DNA from: Sphingomonas sp. Root241
Lineage (GTDB): Bacteria > Pseudomonadota > Alphaproteobacteria > Sphingomonadales > Sphingomonadaceae
Reading direction: 5' to 3'
DNA: 64,000 nucleotides
Assembly (NCBI RefSeq): GCF_001428865.1
Contig: NZ_LMIV01000002.1
Location: 442,903 to 506,902 of the forward strand
Shown: positions 16,701 to 25,597 of the stretch, piece by piece
How positions within the stretch are numbered: position 1 is the stretch's first letter
How the letters are laid out: the number at the start of each line of letters is the position of its first letter
Notes under the pieces: generated by a model
The model's input: the letters and a program-made list of their open reading frames with translations, nothing else
Told to the model about the DNA's origin: nothing
The model's database searches: none
Program-made: the position numbers and the translations under genes

Positions 16701-19469
16701 CTGGTTGGCGAGCGGCTTGCCCGAAGTGTCGAGCGCGACGAAGCGCAGGCGCAGATCGTCCTGCTTCATCAGCCAGCCATCGGTCTTGATGCCGAGCTGG
16801 ACCGCGGAGGTGTAGATCGGGATGCGGCGCGAGGCGGTCAGGATCTCGCCATTGGCGTCCTGATAATCCATCTCGATCTGCATGTTGGTCGGCTGGTCTA
16901 GGCTCTGCGGCACTTCGATCGAAGTGCGTGCGGTGCCGTCGCCACCCAGCGTGACGGGCAAGGTCTGGGTGGGCGGCAGCGGTGTCGATTCCTCGTCGGT
17001 CTCGCTGTCGCCGTTCAAAGGTTTCACGCCCTCGGTCAGCGCGCGGCCGCCGAAGCTGTAGCTGTCATAGCCGTCGGGCGCGGTAACGCCCTCGAACCAG
17101 CCGACGCGCAATTCGACCGGCAAATTGCCCGCGCCGCCGCCCGAGAGATATCCGACGAACAGGTCGAGCGGCAGGGTCGAGGGGCGCACCGCCGCCTCCT
17201 TGGGTCCCGTGACCGACGCCTTCATCGTCGGCAATTTGTATTCGTCGATCTTGAGCGACTGGCCGGTATAGGCGATCTTCTCGTTCTCGCCCTCGGTCGT
17301 CACGACCTGGATGTCGTAATCGCCCATCTTGGCGCCCTGCGGCGCGGTCCATTCGGTCTCGCCGATGCCGTTGGCGTCGATCGTCAGCGGCAGGTCGTAT
17401 TTGGTGTCCGATCCGCGATGCGAGAGGCGCAATGTGCCTGTGAACGCCGGTGAAGTGCCGAAGCCGGTCGCGATCGGCTGGCGGACGATATGCTTCATGT
17501 GGATCGTCTCGCCCTGGCGGACGAGTGCACGATCGAACACGGTGTGGAAGATTTGATCCTGCTTCTGCCAGCCATAAGGCAGGTCGAAGTCGTACGGGCG
17601 GATGCCGTCGCCCCATTGGGTGAGCGTAAAGCTGAAATCATCGGCCTTGCGTGCCGACACCATCAGCGGCGAGGAGCTGCTGCCTTCGCAGCCCGAATAG
17701 GTCTCAGGCTCGGGCAGCCCGGCCGGGACGCCGAGCCGGCCCGAGGCATCGGTGGTGCCCTTCGCGAGGATCTGGCCGGTGCAGCTGTCGGTGATGCGCA
17801 CTTCGGCGCTGCCGACGCCCTTGCCGCTGTCGAGCGCAGTGACCCAGACCAGCGATTGGTCGCGGCCCCATTTGAAATGCACGCTCATATTGGTGACGAG
17901 CGCGCCCGCCGCGACATAGCGCGGGCTGTCGCGGCCGAGCAGGGCTCTGCCCAGACGTGGGCTGGCGAGTTCGACGACATAGAATCCGGGCTTGGTCAGC
18001 GGGATGCCGACGACTTCGAATTCCTTGCCCTTGCCGGGCAGCGAGACCTGGAACGGCCTGCCGGTGGCAGGCGTGAGCAACGGCTCGCTGCCGGTGAGAT
18101 TGACGCGGATCGTCTCGTCGCCGTGCTGCGTCGATGTGGTCTTGGTCTCCGCGGCATCGTCGATCGCCCGCAACCACTTGGCAATCTCCCCGTCGCCCCC
18201 CTCGACCCTGAGGCTCTGTCCGCCGACCGCCATCTGCTTGCCGCCGAGCTGCCCCTCGACATTGCGCACGGTGAGCGGGAGGACACCGCCCTCGGCGGCT
18301 TCGAGGATGCCGAAATCCGCGGCGAACTTCACCAGCGGCGGCGCCTCGTCGAAGCGGACATCGAGCGGGAAGCGTTCGGCGTTGGAGAGCTTGCGTCCGC
18401 TTTCGTCTGCGACATTGGCGGGGAGTGTCAACTTGGCGGTGACCGCGGCCGGTAGTGGCGCCTTGAACTTTACGTCCGCGATCACTGCCTTGCGCTTCTC
18501 TTCGTCGGAGAAGATCGGCGTCAGCGCCTTGCCGTCGGGCAAAGTGATGCGGATCGCCTCGGCCTGCGCGCGCGGGATCGGCGCGGAGAAGCGTACCCAT
18601 GCGTCCTGCACCGGGCTGCAGCCCGCCTGCGCGTTGACGCGCGAGCATTCGAAGCGCGCGGCAAAGGGCTTGCGCACCGTGAAGTCGAAGCGCTGGTCGG
18701 TGCCCGCGATGCGGCCGCCGCTGGCGATATCCTTGCCCCAGACGAGCGCGACGTCGCGGCCGGGCGGAAGGGGCCGGCGGCATTTGAGCGCGACCACGCT
18801 GGCAGTGGCTTTCACCCGATCGGCTTCCGCGGCGGGAAGCGCCTTGGGCAAGCCCGCTTCCTCGAGGAAGCTCTGCACCGACCATTGATCGGTGCCCAGC
18901 CCCGCGAGCAGCTTGCCCGGCACGTCGGCGGGCAGCACATCGACGGGAATCCGCTCGCCGATCCCGTCGACCGCGCAATAGGCATTGGCGCCGACCGAGG
19001 CACGATCGGGCGCGATATTGGCGGCGACGAGGAAGGTCTGGTCCTCCTCGATCTCGCCGCCATAGCGGCTCGGCAGCACCGCGCGCGCGATCGGGCCGCC
19101 GCTGTCGACGGTGAATTTGCTCTGGCCGGTCAGTGCGTAACCCGCGAGGCTCTTGAGCTTGTCCTTCAAGGTGAAGGTGCAGGTCACGCCGCCGGGGAGC
19201 GGGCTGGCGAATTCATGGACATAGGTCTGCTGGTCGACCCAGCGCCCTTCGCCGCCGACCGGGCATTCGACGGTGAACGGTCCCGCCGCACGGGGGTCGC
19301 CGAGCGGCACCATCGGCTGATTGAAACGCGCGGTGAACCGCTCGATCGCGCCATCGCCGACGCCGGGCGTGGCCATCTCGACCTGCGGGCTGTTGTCACC
19401 CATCGCGAGCGTGGCGCCCAGCGGCGCGGCTATCAATGCCAGAATACCGAGCCGGGCAACGAGCTTCAT
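13713..19469 (-). CDS. Bacterial alpha-2-macroglobulin (YfhM-like), thioester type
   Basis: A 1918-residue periplasmic protease trap thought to act as an innate-immunity-like defence, partnering PBP1C in cell-wall repair. A signal peptide (MKLVARLGILALIAAPLG) is followed by repeated macroglobulin domains, a bait region and the thioester motif GCLEQ (Cys1470, Gln1473) inside the helical TED domain. No lipobox cysteine follows the signal peptide, unlike E. coli YfhM, so it may be soluble. A receptor-binding-type domain ends the protein. Confidence 0.93.
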   Translation of the reverse strand: MKLVARLGILALIAAPLGATLAMGDNSPQVEMATPGVGDGAIERFTARFNQPMVPLGDPRAAGPFTVECPVGGEGRWVDQQTYVHEFASPLPGGVTCTFTLKDKLKSLAGYALTGQSKFTVDSGGPIARAVLPSRYGGEIEEDQTFLVAANIAPDRASVGANAYCAVDGIGERIPVDVLPADVPGKLLAGLGTDQWSVQSFLEEAGLPKALPAAEADRVKATASVVALKCRRPLPPGRDVALVWGKDIASGGRIAGTDQRFDFTVRKPFAARFECSRVNAQAGCSPVQDAWVRFSAPIPRAQAEAIRITLPDGKALTPIFSDEEKRKAVIADVKFKAPLPAAVTAKLTLPANVADESGRKLSNAERFPLDVRFDEAPPLVKFAADFGILEAAEGGVLPLTVRNVEGQLGGKQMAVGGQSLRVEGGDGEIAKWLRAIDDAAETKTTSTQHGDETIRVNLTGSEPLLTPATGRPFQVSLPGKGKEFEVVGIPLTKPGFYVVELASPRLGRALLGRDSPRYVAAGALVTNMSVHFKWGRDQSLVWVTALDSGKGVGSAEVRITDSCTGQILAKGTTDASGRLGVPAGLPEPETYSGCEGSSSSPLMVSARKADDFSFTLTQWGDGIRPYDFDLPYGWQKQDQIFHTVFDRALVRQGETIHMKHIVRQPIATGFGTSPAFTGTLRLSHRGSDTKYDLPLTIDANGIGETEWTAPQGAKMGDYDIQVVTTEGENEKIAYTGQSLKIDEYKLPTMKASVTGPKEAAVRPSTLPLDLFVGYLSGGGAGNLPVELRVGWFEGVTAPDGYDSYSFGGRALTEGVKPLNGDSETDEESTPLPPTQTLPVTLGGDGTARTSIEVPQSLDQPTNMQIEMDYQDANGEILTASRRIPIYTSAVQLGIKTDGWLMKQDDLRLRFVALDTSGKPLANQSISVELYSREILTARRRLIGGFYAYDNQMKTTKLGATCSATTDAQGLATCQLDPGVSGEVYAVATTKDANGNVARATRSTWLVGDDDWWFGGDNGDRMDVIPEQLEYKAGETAKFQVRMPFREATALVTVEREGVLSSFVVGLSGKDPVIEVPMPASYAPDVYVSVMAVRGRVSGFANWRSSLARDWGLPFSQDGGKPTPTVDLAKPAYRLGIAKVKVGWEGHRLGVAVKAEKATYAARDIANVDVQVKNPDGSPAREADVAFAAVDEALLQLAPNESWDVLTAMMGDRPISVLTSTAQTQVVGKRHYGKKAVEAGGGGGGDLSGLNRENFQPVLLWKGKVPLDGNGRARVQVPLSDALTSFKLVAIATNGAQLFGTGEASVRTHQDLSIYPGVPQVVRSGDTFGAMFTLRNGSDKPMRVTANVVLSPAVATGKPLTVDIPAGGAAPVSWNLTAPNAAGKLSWTVSAKSADGKAVDKVTVAQDVIPAVPVEVWAATLARVGEGTSFSIAPPAGALPGFGMVDISLADTLAPPLQGVRDYMGTYPYGCLEQRTSRAIALGDSGMWNGIAGELPAYQDSDGLLRYFPGEWAGSEALTAYILSITAEAGLPLPDGPRAKAIDAMKAVLDGRLRREDYGDVRLQRIAAFSALARQGAATSAMLGQLGIAPAEMPTSSLADYLAALGKVPGLANGAQLRADAEQVLRQRLVYEGTRIDLSDKGNMPWWLMSSDDEAAIKAVMVTLGRPGWQADTPKMMVGVAMRQQRGHWGTTTGNAWGTIAVRKFMAAYPAEAIAGVTTASLGSASVNRPWPLLEPQRSFSLPLPAATTPLVMRQAGGAGPWAFVRVKAAVPLTQPLMAGYKMTKQVSVVQGLVPGRYTRGDVIKVTISVEASAERNWVVINDPVPSGATVIGSLGGQSEMLNAQAGTAEGVSPNWIERGQGSWRAYYGWVPRGSFTISYVMRLNASGRFSLPATRVEAMYSPEIRAQLPNAVMTVAER

Positions 19470-19614
19470 GGCACAAATCCCCCCAAAGGCCGACGCACCC
19501 TAGCCGGGCAGGGGAAACAGGCCAACGGCGAAATGACCGACTCCGAAACGGATGAAAATCTGGAGAGTCCCGGCCAAGTCAACTTGATCATTTAATAAAC
19601 ATTGCTGAAGATGA

Positions 19615-21045
19615 GTGCATCCGAATCGGAGATTTCGCGGTGCTGGGACGGTCGTGCTGATCACCGCGATAGATGCGTTTGCGCGTGAGGCGACATTGTT
19701 CGCGGCGATCTGGTTCCTGATCGGCGGCCTGGACGATCTGCTGGTCGACCTGATCTATCTGGCGAGGCGCGCTCGATTGCGCGTGGGCGGTCCGCCGCAG
19801 CGCGCCCTCCTATCTCCGGAATGTGCAGGGCCGGTTCCGCCGGGACGGATCGTGGTGTTCGTGGCGGCGTGGGACGAGTCGCAGGTGATCGGCAGGATGC
19901 TGCGCACCGCGCTGCGCCGGTTCGATCATGCCGATTATGCGATCTATGTCGGGACCTATCCCAATGATCCGGCAACCATCGCCGCCGTCGCGGAGGTTGC
20001 CGAGAAGGATCCTCGCATACGCTTGGTGATCGGCGGCGCGCCGGGGCCGACCACCAAGGCCGATTGTCTCAACGCGCTCTGGCGCGCATTGCTTCGCGAC
20101 GAGGCGGCGGAAGGCTCCCCGACGCTGGGGATCGTCCTCCACGATGCCGAGGACATCGTTCACGCGCTCGAACTCAAGGTCTTCGCCGATCAGCTACGGC
20201 ATTGCTCGGCGGTGCAGTTGCCGGTGCTGCCCTTGCCGCATCCGCGATCGCGCTTCGTCGCCGGCCATTATTGCGACGAGTTTGCCGAGGCGCATGCGAA
20301 AACGCTCGTCGTGCGCCAGGCGCTGGGTGCGGGACTGCCGCTGGCAGGAGTGGGCTGCGCGATCCGGCGCGACATGCTCGGCGCGATTGCCGGCGCGCGC
20401 GGCGGCGCGCCGTTCGATGCGACCAGCCTCACCGAGGATTACGAACTCGGGCTGACGATCCACGCGATGGGCGGAAAGACATTGCTGGTGCGCGTACCCG
20501 AGCGTGTCGGCGGACCGCCAGTCGCCGTGCGTGCCTATTTCCCGGACACGCTCCGGGCCGCGGTCCGGCAAAAGGCACGTTGGCTGACGGGCATCGCGCT
20601 GGCCGGATGGGACCGCACCGGATGGCACGCGGCCGCGCATCTCGGCGACAATTGGATGCGGATGCGCGATCGGCGCGCCACGCTAGCGCTGCCGGTGCTC
20701 GCGATCGCCTATTGCACGCTGCTGCTGTGGAGCGTGTCGACACTTGTTCATTTGGTCGATCGATCGGCGGCGCCGGTGCTCGATCCGTCCGTTCAGGCGC
20801 TGCTCTGGATGAATTTCGCACTCGTCGGCTGGCGTCTGTTGGTACGCGCCGCGTTCGTGCACCGCGCTTATGGCTGGCGCGAGGCATTGTGGTCGGCGCC
20901 GCGGGTGTTGGTCGGCAATTACATTGCGCTCTTCGCCGCGCGCCGGGCGATCGGGCTCTACACGCGGATGCTGTTCGGCGCCGCGCCGCGCTGGGACAAG
21001 ACCGACCATCAGTTTCCCGATCTCCCTGAACAGGCGGCCGGGTGA
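19615..21045 (+). CDS. NfrB-like membrane glycosyltransferase, family 2
   Basis: A 476-residue GT2 enzyme with an N-terminal hydrophobic segment and two or three C-terminal membrane helices. Catalytic hallmarks are HDAED (176-180), TEDYEL (273-278) and QKARW (319-323), the D,D,QxxRW set of processive glycosyltransferases. The overall pattern resembles NfrB, which with NfrA forms the N4 phage receptor and an exopolysaccharide-secretion system. The start is unsure: GTG at 19615 has no good ribosome site, and GTG at 19654 would also keep the first helix. Its stop overlaps the next gene's GTG. Confidence 0.8.
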   Translation: MHPNRRFRGAGTVVLITAIDAFAREATLFAAIWFLIGGLDDLLVDLIYLARRARLRVGGPPQRALLSPECAGPVPPGRIVVFVAAWDESQVIGRMLRTALRRFDHADYAIYVGTYPNDPATIAAVAEVAEKDPRIRLVIGGAPGPTTKADCLNALWRALLRDEAAEGSPTLGIVLHDAEDIVHALELKVFADQLRHCSAVQLPVLPLPHPRSRFVAGHYCDEFAEAHAKTLVVRQALGAGLPLAGVGCAIRRDMLGAIAGARGGAPFDATSLTEDYELGLTIHAMGGKTLLVRVPERVGGPPVAVRAYFPDTLRAAVRQKARWLTGIALAGWDRTGWHAAAHLGDNWMRMRDRRATLALPVLAIAYCTLLLWSVSTLVHLVDRSAAPVLDPSVQALLWMNFALVGWRLLVRAAFVHRAYGWREALWSAPRVLVGNYIALFAARRAIGLYTRMLFGAAPRWDKTDHQFPDLPEQAAG

Positions 21046-22058
21046 CCGGACAGGGGCGCCCGATCCGCTTCCTCGCACTGGTGGCGCTCGGCTGGGTCGG
21101 AATCCGCATCGTCTTGCTTTGGTCGCAGACCGGCTCGCTCCCCGAAGCGATCCGACAGGCGGTGCCGCTGGTATCGCCGGCTATTCCCGGCGCGGTCGCC
21201 GCGCCGGTGCAACTGCCTCCGGTTGCGGCTATTCGAGCGGCACGCATCCCCGCAGCCGTCGGCGAACATCAGCCGGCCCCGCGCACGATGACGTCCATGA
21301 TCGCCGCGGACCCCGAACGCGTCCAGATGGCGCTGCTCGCGCTCGTCCAATATGGGGCACCGGCCACGATCGGTGTCGCGACCATGCCAGTGCCGCTCGC
21401 CGCTCAACCCGATCGCTTGCCGCTCTCTCCCTCGCGCTGGTCGGCGAGCGCGTGGCTGGTGGCGCGTCCGGGCACGGGGCTCGGCGCGGCGCCGGGAGCG
21501 AGCCAGATCGGAGGCGGGCAGGCCGGGGTCCGTTTGGCATATATGCTCCTTCCCAGCCACCGGTTGGCAGCTTTGGCGCGGGTAGTGACTCCGCTCCGGA
21601 GCAGGGGCGCCGAGGCCTCGCTCGGTCTCGAATGGCAGCCCACCCGCGCACCGGTGCGCCTCGTTGCCGAGCAGCGCTTCGGACTGGACGGCATCAAAAG
21701 CGGACCCGGCATCGGAGTGATCGCCGGGTTCGACGGACCGATCGCGTCCGGGTTCCGGCTCGAATCCTATGGTCAGGCGGGAGCGATCCGGCGCAACCGC
21801 ACCGAACCCTATGCCGACGGTGCCGTCCGCGCGACGCGCACGCTCGCCGAGGGCGGTGGTGTACGGCTCGCGCTCGGCGGCGGCGCCTGGGGCGCGGCGC
21901 AGCGCGACGCCGCGCGCCTGGATCTCGGCCCCTCAGCGACGCTCGCGCTCCCGATCGGCAGGCAGAATGTGCGGCTCGCGCTCGATTGGCGCCAGCGCAT
22001 CGCAGGCGACGCCCGCCCCGGCTCGGGCCTCGCGCTCACCATCGGAAGCGATTTCTAG
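21042..22058 (+). CDS. Unrecognised barrel-like protein coupled to the glycosyltransferase
   Basis: A 338-residue protein with an N-terminal hydrophobic helix (FLALVALGWVGIRIVLLW), a proline/alanine-rich linker, then about 200 residues of alternating small and hydrophobic residues (GVRLAY, ASLGLEW, FRLESYGQAG) ending in SDF. This looks like an outer-membrane beta barrel or the C-terminal part of NfrA. Its GTG start overlaps the glycosyltransferase stop (GTGA), so the two are translationally coupled. NfrA itself is much longer and carries TPR repeats that are missing here. Confidence 0.7.
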   Translation: MTGQGRPIRFLALVALGWVGIRIVLLWSQTGSLPEAIRQAVPLVSPAIPGAVAAPVQLPPVAAIRAARIPAAVGEHQPAPRTMTSMIAADPERVQMALLALVQYGAPATIGVATMPVPLAAQPDRLPLSPSRWSASAWLVARPGTGLGAAPGASQIGGGQAGVRLAYMLLPSHRLAALARVVTPLRSRGAEASLGLEWQPTRAPVRLVAEQRFGLDGIKSGPGIGVIAGFDGPIASGFRLESYGQAGAIRRNRTEPYADGAVRATRTLAEGGGVRLALGGGAWGAAQRDAARLDLGPSATLALPIGRQNVRLALDWRQRIAGDARPGSGLALTIGSDF

Positions 22059-22106
22059 CCCGGAAGCTTTTGCACCGCCGCACAAACGCGGTATCGCCTC
22101 CGCGCA

Positions 22107-23021
22107 ATGGATCTTTATCTTCCCATCGCGAATCTGTCCGTCAACGCGCTGGTGATCGTGGCGCTCGGGCTCGGCGTGGGGCTGCTCTCGGGAATGTTCG
22201 GCGTCGGCGGCGGATTCCTCACCACGCCCCTGCTCATCTTTTACGGCATCCCGCCCACCGTCGCCGCCGCATCCGCGGCGAGCCAAGTGACCGGCGCCAG
22301 CGTCTCGGGCGTGTTCGCGCATTTCCGGCGCGGCGGAGTCGACGTGCACATGGGGCTGGTGCTCGTCGCCGGCGGCGTGATCGGCAGCATCGCCGGCGCG
22401 GGGCTGTTCCGGATACTCCAGGCGACCGGCGTGATCGATACCGTGATCGCCATCCTCTATGTACTGATGCTCGGATCGATCGGGGGGCTGATGCTCCAGG
22501 AATCGGTGACGGCGGTTCGCGTCGAGCGTGGCGCCCGCCCGCCTAAACCCCGCAAGCGCCGCCACCATCCGCTCGTCGCGATGCTGCCCTTGCGCTGGCG
22601 CTTCTATCGCTCGGGGCTCTATATCTCGCCGCTCGCCCCTCTGCTGCTAGGTTTCTTCACCGGCATATTGACCGTGCTTCTCGGCGTGGGCGGCGGCTTC
22701 ATCCTCGTGCCCGCGATGCTCTATCTGCTCGGCATGGGGACGCAGGTCGTCGTCGGCACGTCGCTGTTCCAGATCCTGTTCGTCACTGCCGCCGCGACGA
22801 TGGTCCACGCCACCACCACCAAGGCGGTAGACATCGTCCTCGCGGTATTGCTGCTGCTCGGCTCGGTGGCCGGTGCGCAGCTCGGCGCCCGCCTCGCCCA
22901 GAAGGCGAAGCCCGAATATCTCCGCCTCGCACTGGCGCTGATCGTGATCGTCGTGGCGCTGCGCATGCTGCTCGGACTCGCCTGGCGTCCGGACGAGATC
23001 TTCTCGGTGGAGCTGTTGTGA
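22107..23021 (+). CDS. TauE/SafE (TSUP) family permease
   Basis: A 304-residue integral membrane protein of the sulfite-exporter TauE/SafE family, exporting an organic or inorganic sulfur anion. Two repeats each carry the glycine-rich signature, GMFGVGGGFLTTP near residue 30 and TVLLGVGGGFILVP near residue 190, with a basic cytoplasmic loop (PPKPRKRRHH) between them. Its TGA overlaps the GTG of the next gene. The TIGR02186 partner downstream is a known neighbour of this permease type. Confidence 0.9.
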   Translation: MDLYLPIANLSVNALVIVALGLGVGLLSGMFGVGGGFLTTPLLIFYGIPPTVAAASAASQVTGASVSGVFAHFRRGGVDVHMGLVLVAGGVIGSIAGAGLFRILQATGVIDTVIAILYVLMLGSIGGLMLQESVTAVRVERGARPPKPRKRRHHPLVAMLPLRWRFYRSGLYISPLAPLLLGFFTGILTVLLGVGGGFILVPAMLYLLGMGTQVVVGTSLFQILFVTAAATMVHATTTKAVDIVLAVLLLLGSVAGAQLGARLAQKAKPEYLRLALALIVIVVALRMLLGLAWRPDEIFSVELL

Positions 23022-23788
23022 AGCGGCTCGGCGCCATCCTGCTGATGCTCGGTGCGCCGGTGCTGATGGGGCAGGCGAAGCCGGTGCTGGTCCCCGACGT
23101 GTCGCAACGCGACATCGAGATCGCTTATTCATTCACCGGCGCCGAGCTGCTGCTGTTCGGCGCGATCCTCTATCCACGCGGCCGCGCACCCGATCCCGAG
23201 GACGGGCCCGTGGACATCGTCGTGGTGGTCAAGGGCCCCACCCAAGCGATTCTCGTGCGCGAGAAGGCGCAGCGGGCGGGCATCTGGCTCAACGCCGAAT
23301 CGATGCGCTATCGCTCGGCGCCGAGCTTCTATGCCATCGCCTCGCCACGTCCGATCCGGAAAATCGTCGACGAGCGTACCCGCGCGATCTTCGAGCTCGG
23401 CGTCGACAGCCTCCAGCTCTCCCCTGCCTCGGGCGCCGTTCCGGAAGTGCAGCAGCGCTTCGATCGCGGCCTCGTCGATCTGCGCACGCGCAGCGGCCTT
23501 TATTACGAAGCTCCCGGCGCAGTGGAGATCACCGGCGGCGTTCTCTATCGCGCGCGCCTCGCCATACCGGCGCGCGTGCCCGTGGGGCGCTTCACCGCCG
23601 AAACCTTCCTGATCCAGAACGGTCGCGTGCTCGCTGCGGCGGTGCGCCCGATCGACATCCGCAAATCGGGGTTCGAACGCTTCGTCGCCAGCAGCGCCCA
23701 GCATTATTCGATTTCCTATGGGCTGGTGGCGGTGGCGCTGTCGGTGCTGTTCGGCTGGGGCGCCGGCGCTATCTGGCGGCGATTCTAG
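23018..23788 (+). CDS. TIGR02186 family membrane-anchored protein
   Basis: A 256-residue protein with a signal peptide (LGAILLMLGAPVLMGQAKP), a periplasmic beta-rich domain beginning DVSQRDIEIAYSFTGAELLLFGAI and one C-terminal membrane helix (YGLVAVALSVLFGWGAGAI). This is the TIGR02186 layout, typically paired with TSUP permeases; a role in sulfur-compound export is inferred from that pairing. It begins with GTG overlapping the permease stop by 4 bases. Confidence 0.85.
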   Translation: MKRLGAILLMLGAPVLMGQAKPVLVPDVSQRDIEIAYSFTGAELLLFGAILYPRGRAPDPEDGPVDIVVVVKGPTQAILVREKAQRAGIWLNAESMRYRSAPSFYAIASPRPIRKIVDERTRAIFELGVDSLQLSPASGAVPEVQQRFDRGLVDLRTRSGLYYEAPGAVEITGGVLYRARLAIPARVPVGRFTAETFLIQNGRVLAAAVRPIDIRKSGFERFVASSAQHYSISYGLVAVALSVLFGWGAGAIWRRF

Positions 23789-23870
23789 CGGCACGTCCGC
23801 GGAGACGCTGCACACCCAAAATTTACGCTCCCGTGTGCATGATGCTCCGCACAACCCCGGGGAGTATCCG

Positions 23871-25544
23871 ATGGAAGGTCAGTTCGGTGCGCGCGCCTTC
23901 GACAATGCCGCGCCCATTTCGTCGGGAGACGCGGTCTCGCCGCGCGCGCAGGCCCGCTCGATCGGGGCGGTGCTCGAGATCGCCGGATCGTCGAGCCAGG
24001 TGATGTTCGACCCCGCCGAGATCGAGGCGCTCGCCAGCAACAGCGACGTCGCGGTCGCCAATGCCGGGCAGGTGGGCAGCCAGGTCAAATTGCGCGTCGG
24101 CAGCATCTGGCTGATCGCCAATGTCCGTTCGCTGCGCCTCGATGCCGGCGGCGATCGGATCCTCGCGCAGGTCGATTTCCTCGGCGAGGGCGATGAGGAG
24201 AAGCTCACGGGCAAGCTCTACAAGTTCCGTCGCGGCGTCACGCGTTATCCGACGCCCGGCTGCGCGGTGTTCCCGGTCTCGACCGCCGATCTCAAGCAGA
24301 TCTACGCCGCCGACGATCGCGCCCATATCGAGATCGGCAATGTCTATCCGACCAAGGACATCCGTGCCGCGCTCTATGTCGATTCGATGCTCGGCAAGCA
24401 TTTCGCATTGCTGGGCTCGACGGGTACCGGCAAGTCCACCGCGGCCGCCCTGATCCTCCACCGGATCTGCGAGCTCTCGCCGCAGGGCCATATCGTGATG
24501 ATCGATCCGCACGGCGAATATGCCAGTGCGTTCAAGACCACGGGCGCGCTCTACGACGTCTCGAACCTGCAGATGCCCTATTGGCTGATGAACTTCGAGG
24601 AGCATTGCGAGGTGTTCCTCACCACGCAGGGCTCGGACCGGCAGGTCGATGCCGACATCCTCGCCAAGTGCATCCTGCTCGCCAAGGGCAAGAACCGGCT
24701 CGCGCAGGAATTCGGCAAGCTCACCGTCGATGCGCCGATCCCCTATCTCCTCTCGGACCTCACCCAGATCCTCCAGCTCGAAATGGGCAAGATGGACAAG
24801 GCGACCGATACGGCGCCCTATCTCCGCCTGCGCAGCAAGATCGACGAGATCAAGGGCGATCCGCGCTACACCTTCATGTTCTCGGGCATGCTCGTCGCCG
24901 ATACGATGGCTGCGTTCCTGGCGCGCGTGTTCCGCCTGCCCGGCGGCGGCAAGCCGATCTCGATCGTCGATGTCTCGGGCGTGCCGAGCGAGATCACGTC
25001 GGTGGTGGTAGCAGTCCTGTCGCGCATGGTGTTCGACTTCGCGATCTGGTCGCGCGGCGAGGCCAAGCGCCCGGTGCTGCTGGTGTGCGAGGAAGCGCAT
25101 CGCTACGTCCCCAACGAGCGCAACGCCGATGGCTCGTCGGTCGGCCGTATCCTCAGCCGGATCGCCAAGGAAGGCCGTAAATACGGTGTTTCGCTGGGCC
25201 TGATCACGCAGCGCCCGTCGGATCTCGCCGAAGGTGTGCTTTCACAGTGCGGCACGATCCTGTCGATGCGGCTCAACAACGAGCGCGACCAGGCCTTCGT
25301 CAAGGCGGCGATGCCCGAAGGCGCGCGCGGCTTCCTCGATTCGATTCCGGCGCTCCGGAATCGCGAGTGCATCGCGGTGGGTGAAGGCGTCGCGACGCCG
25401 ATCCGCTTGCTGTTCGACGCCCTCGAGGACGGCAAGCGCCCGGCGTCCGATGATCCTTTGTTTTCCGAGCTGTGGCGCGAGACCGGCGGCGAGGAGCAGA
25501 TGCTCGAACGCACGATCAAGCGCTGGCGCTCGCAGGGAAAGTAA
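23871..25544 (+). CDS. HerA-like ATPase (DUF87, HAS-barrel)
   Basis: A 557-residue FtsK/HerA-superfamily ATPase. An N-terminal HAS barrel (about 25-150) precedes the P-loop GSTGTGKST at 182-190, an IDPHGEY segment near 213, and Walker B VLLVCEEAH at 402-410, with an arginine-finger region near RLNNERDQAFV. HerA pumps DNA in end resection together with NurA nuclease; no NurA gene is beside this one, as is common for the proteobacterial form. The ATG at 23871 with GGGGAG upstream is chosen; the frame remains open earlier, inside the preceding gene. Confidence 0.9.
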   Translation: MEGQFGARAFDNAAPISSGDAVSPRAQARSIGAVLEIAGSSSQVMFDPAEIEALASNSDVAVANAGQVGSQVKLRVGSIWLIANVRSLRLDAGGDRILAQVDFLGEGDEEKLTGKLYKFRRGVTRYPTPGCAVFPVSTADLKQIYAADDRAHIEIGNVYPTKDIRAALYVDSMLGKHFALLGSTGTGKSTAAALILHRICELSPQGHIVMIDPHGEYASAFKTTGALYDVSNLQMPYWLMNFEEHCEVFLTTQGSDRQVDADILAKCILLAKGKNRLAQEFGKLTVDAPIPYLLSDLTQILQLEMGKMDKATDTAPYLRLRSKIDEIKGDPRYTFMFSGMLVADTMAAFLARVFRLPGGGKPISIVDVSGVPSEITSVVVAVLSRMVFDFAIWSRGEAKRPVLLVCEEAHRYVPNERNADGSSVGRILSRIAKEGRKYGVSLGLITQRPSDLAEGVLSQCGTILSMRLNNERDQAFVKAAMPEGARGFLDSIPALRNRECIAVGEGVATPIRLLFDALEDGKRPASDDPLFSELWRETGGEEQMLERTIKRWRSQGK

Positions 25545-25597
25545 CCGGTATATCCGGAGACGAGCCGGCGATGACACCGGCTCGTCCGTCGATGCCC

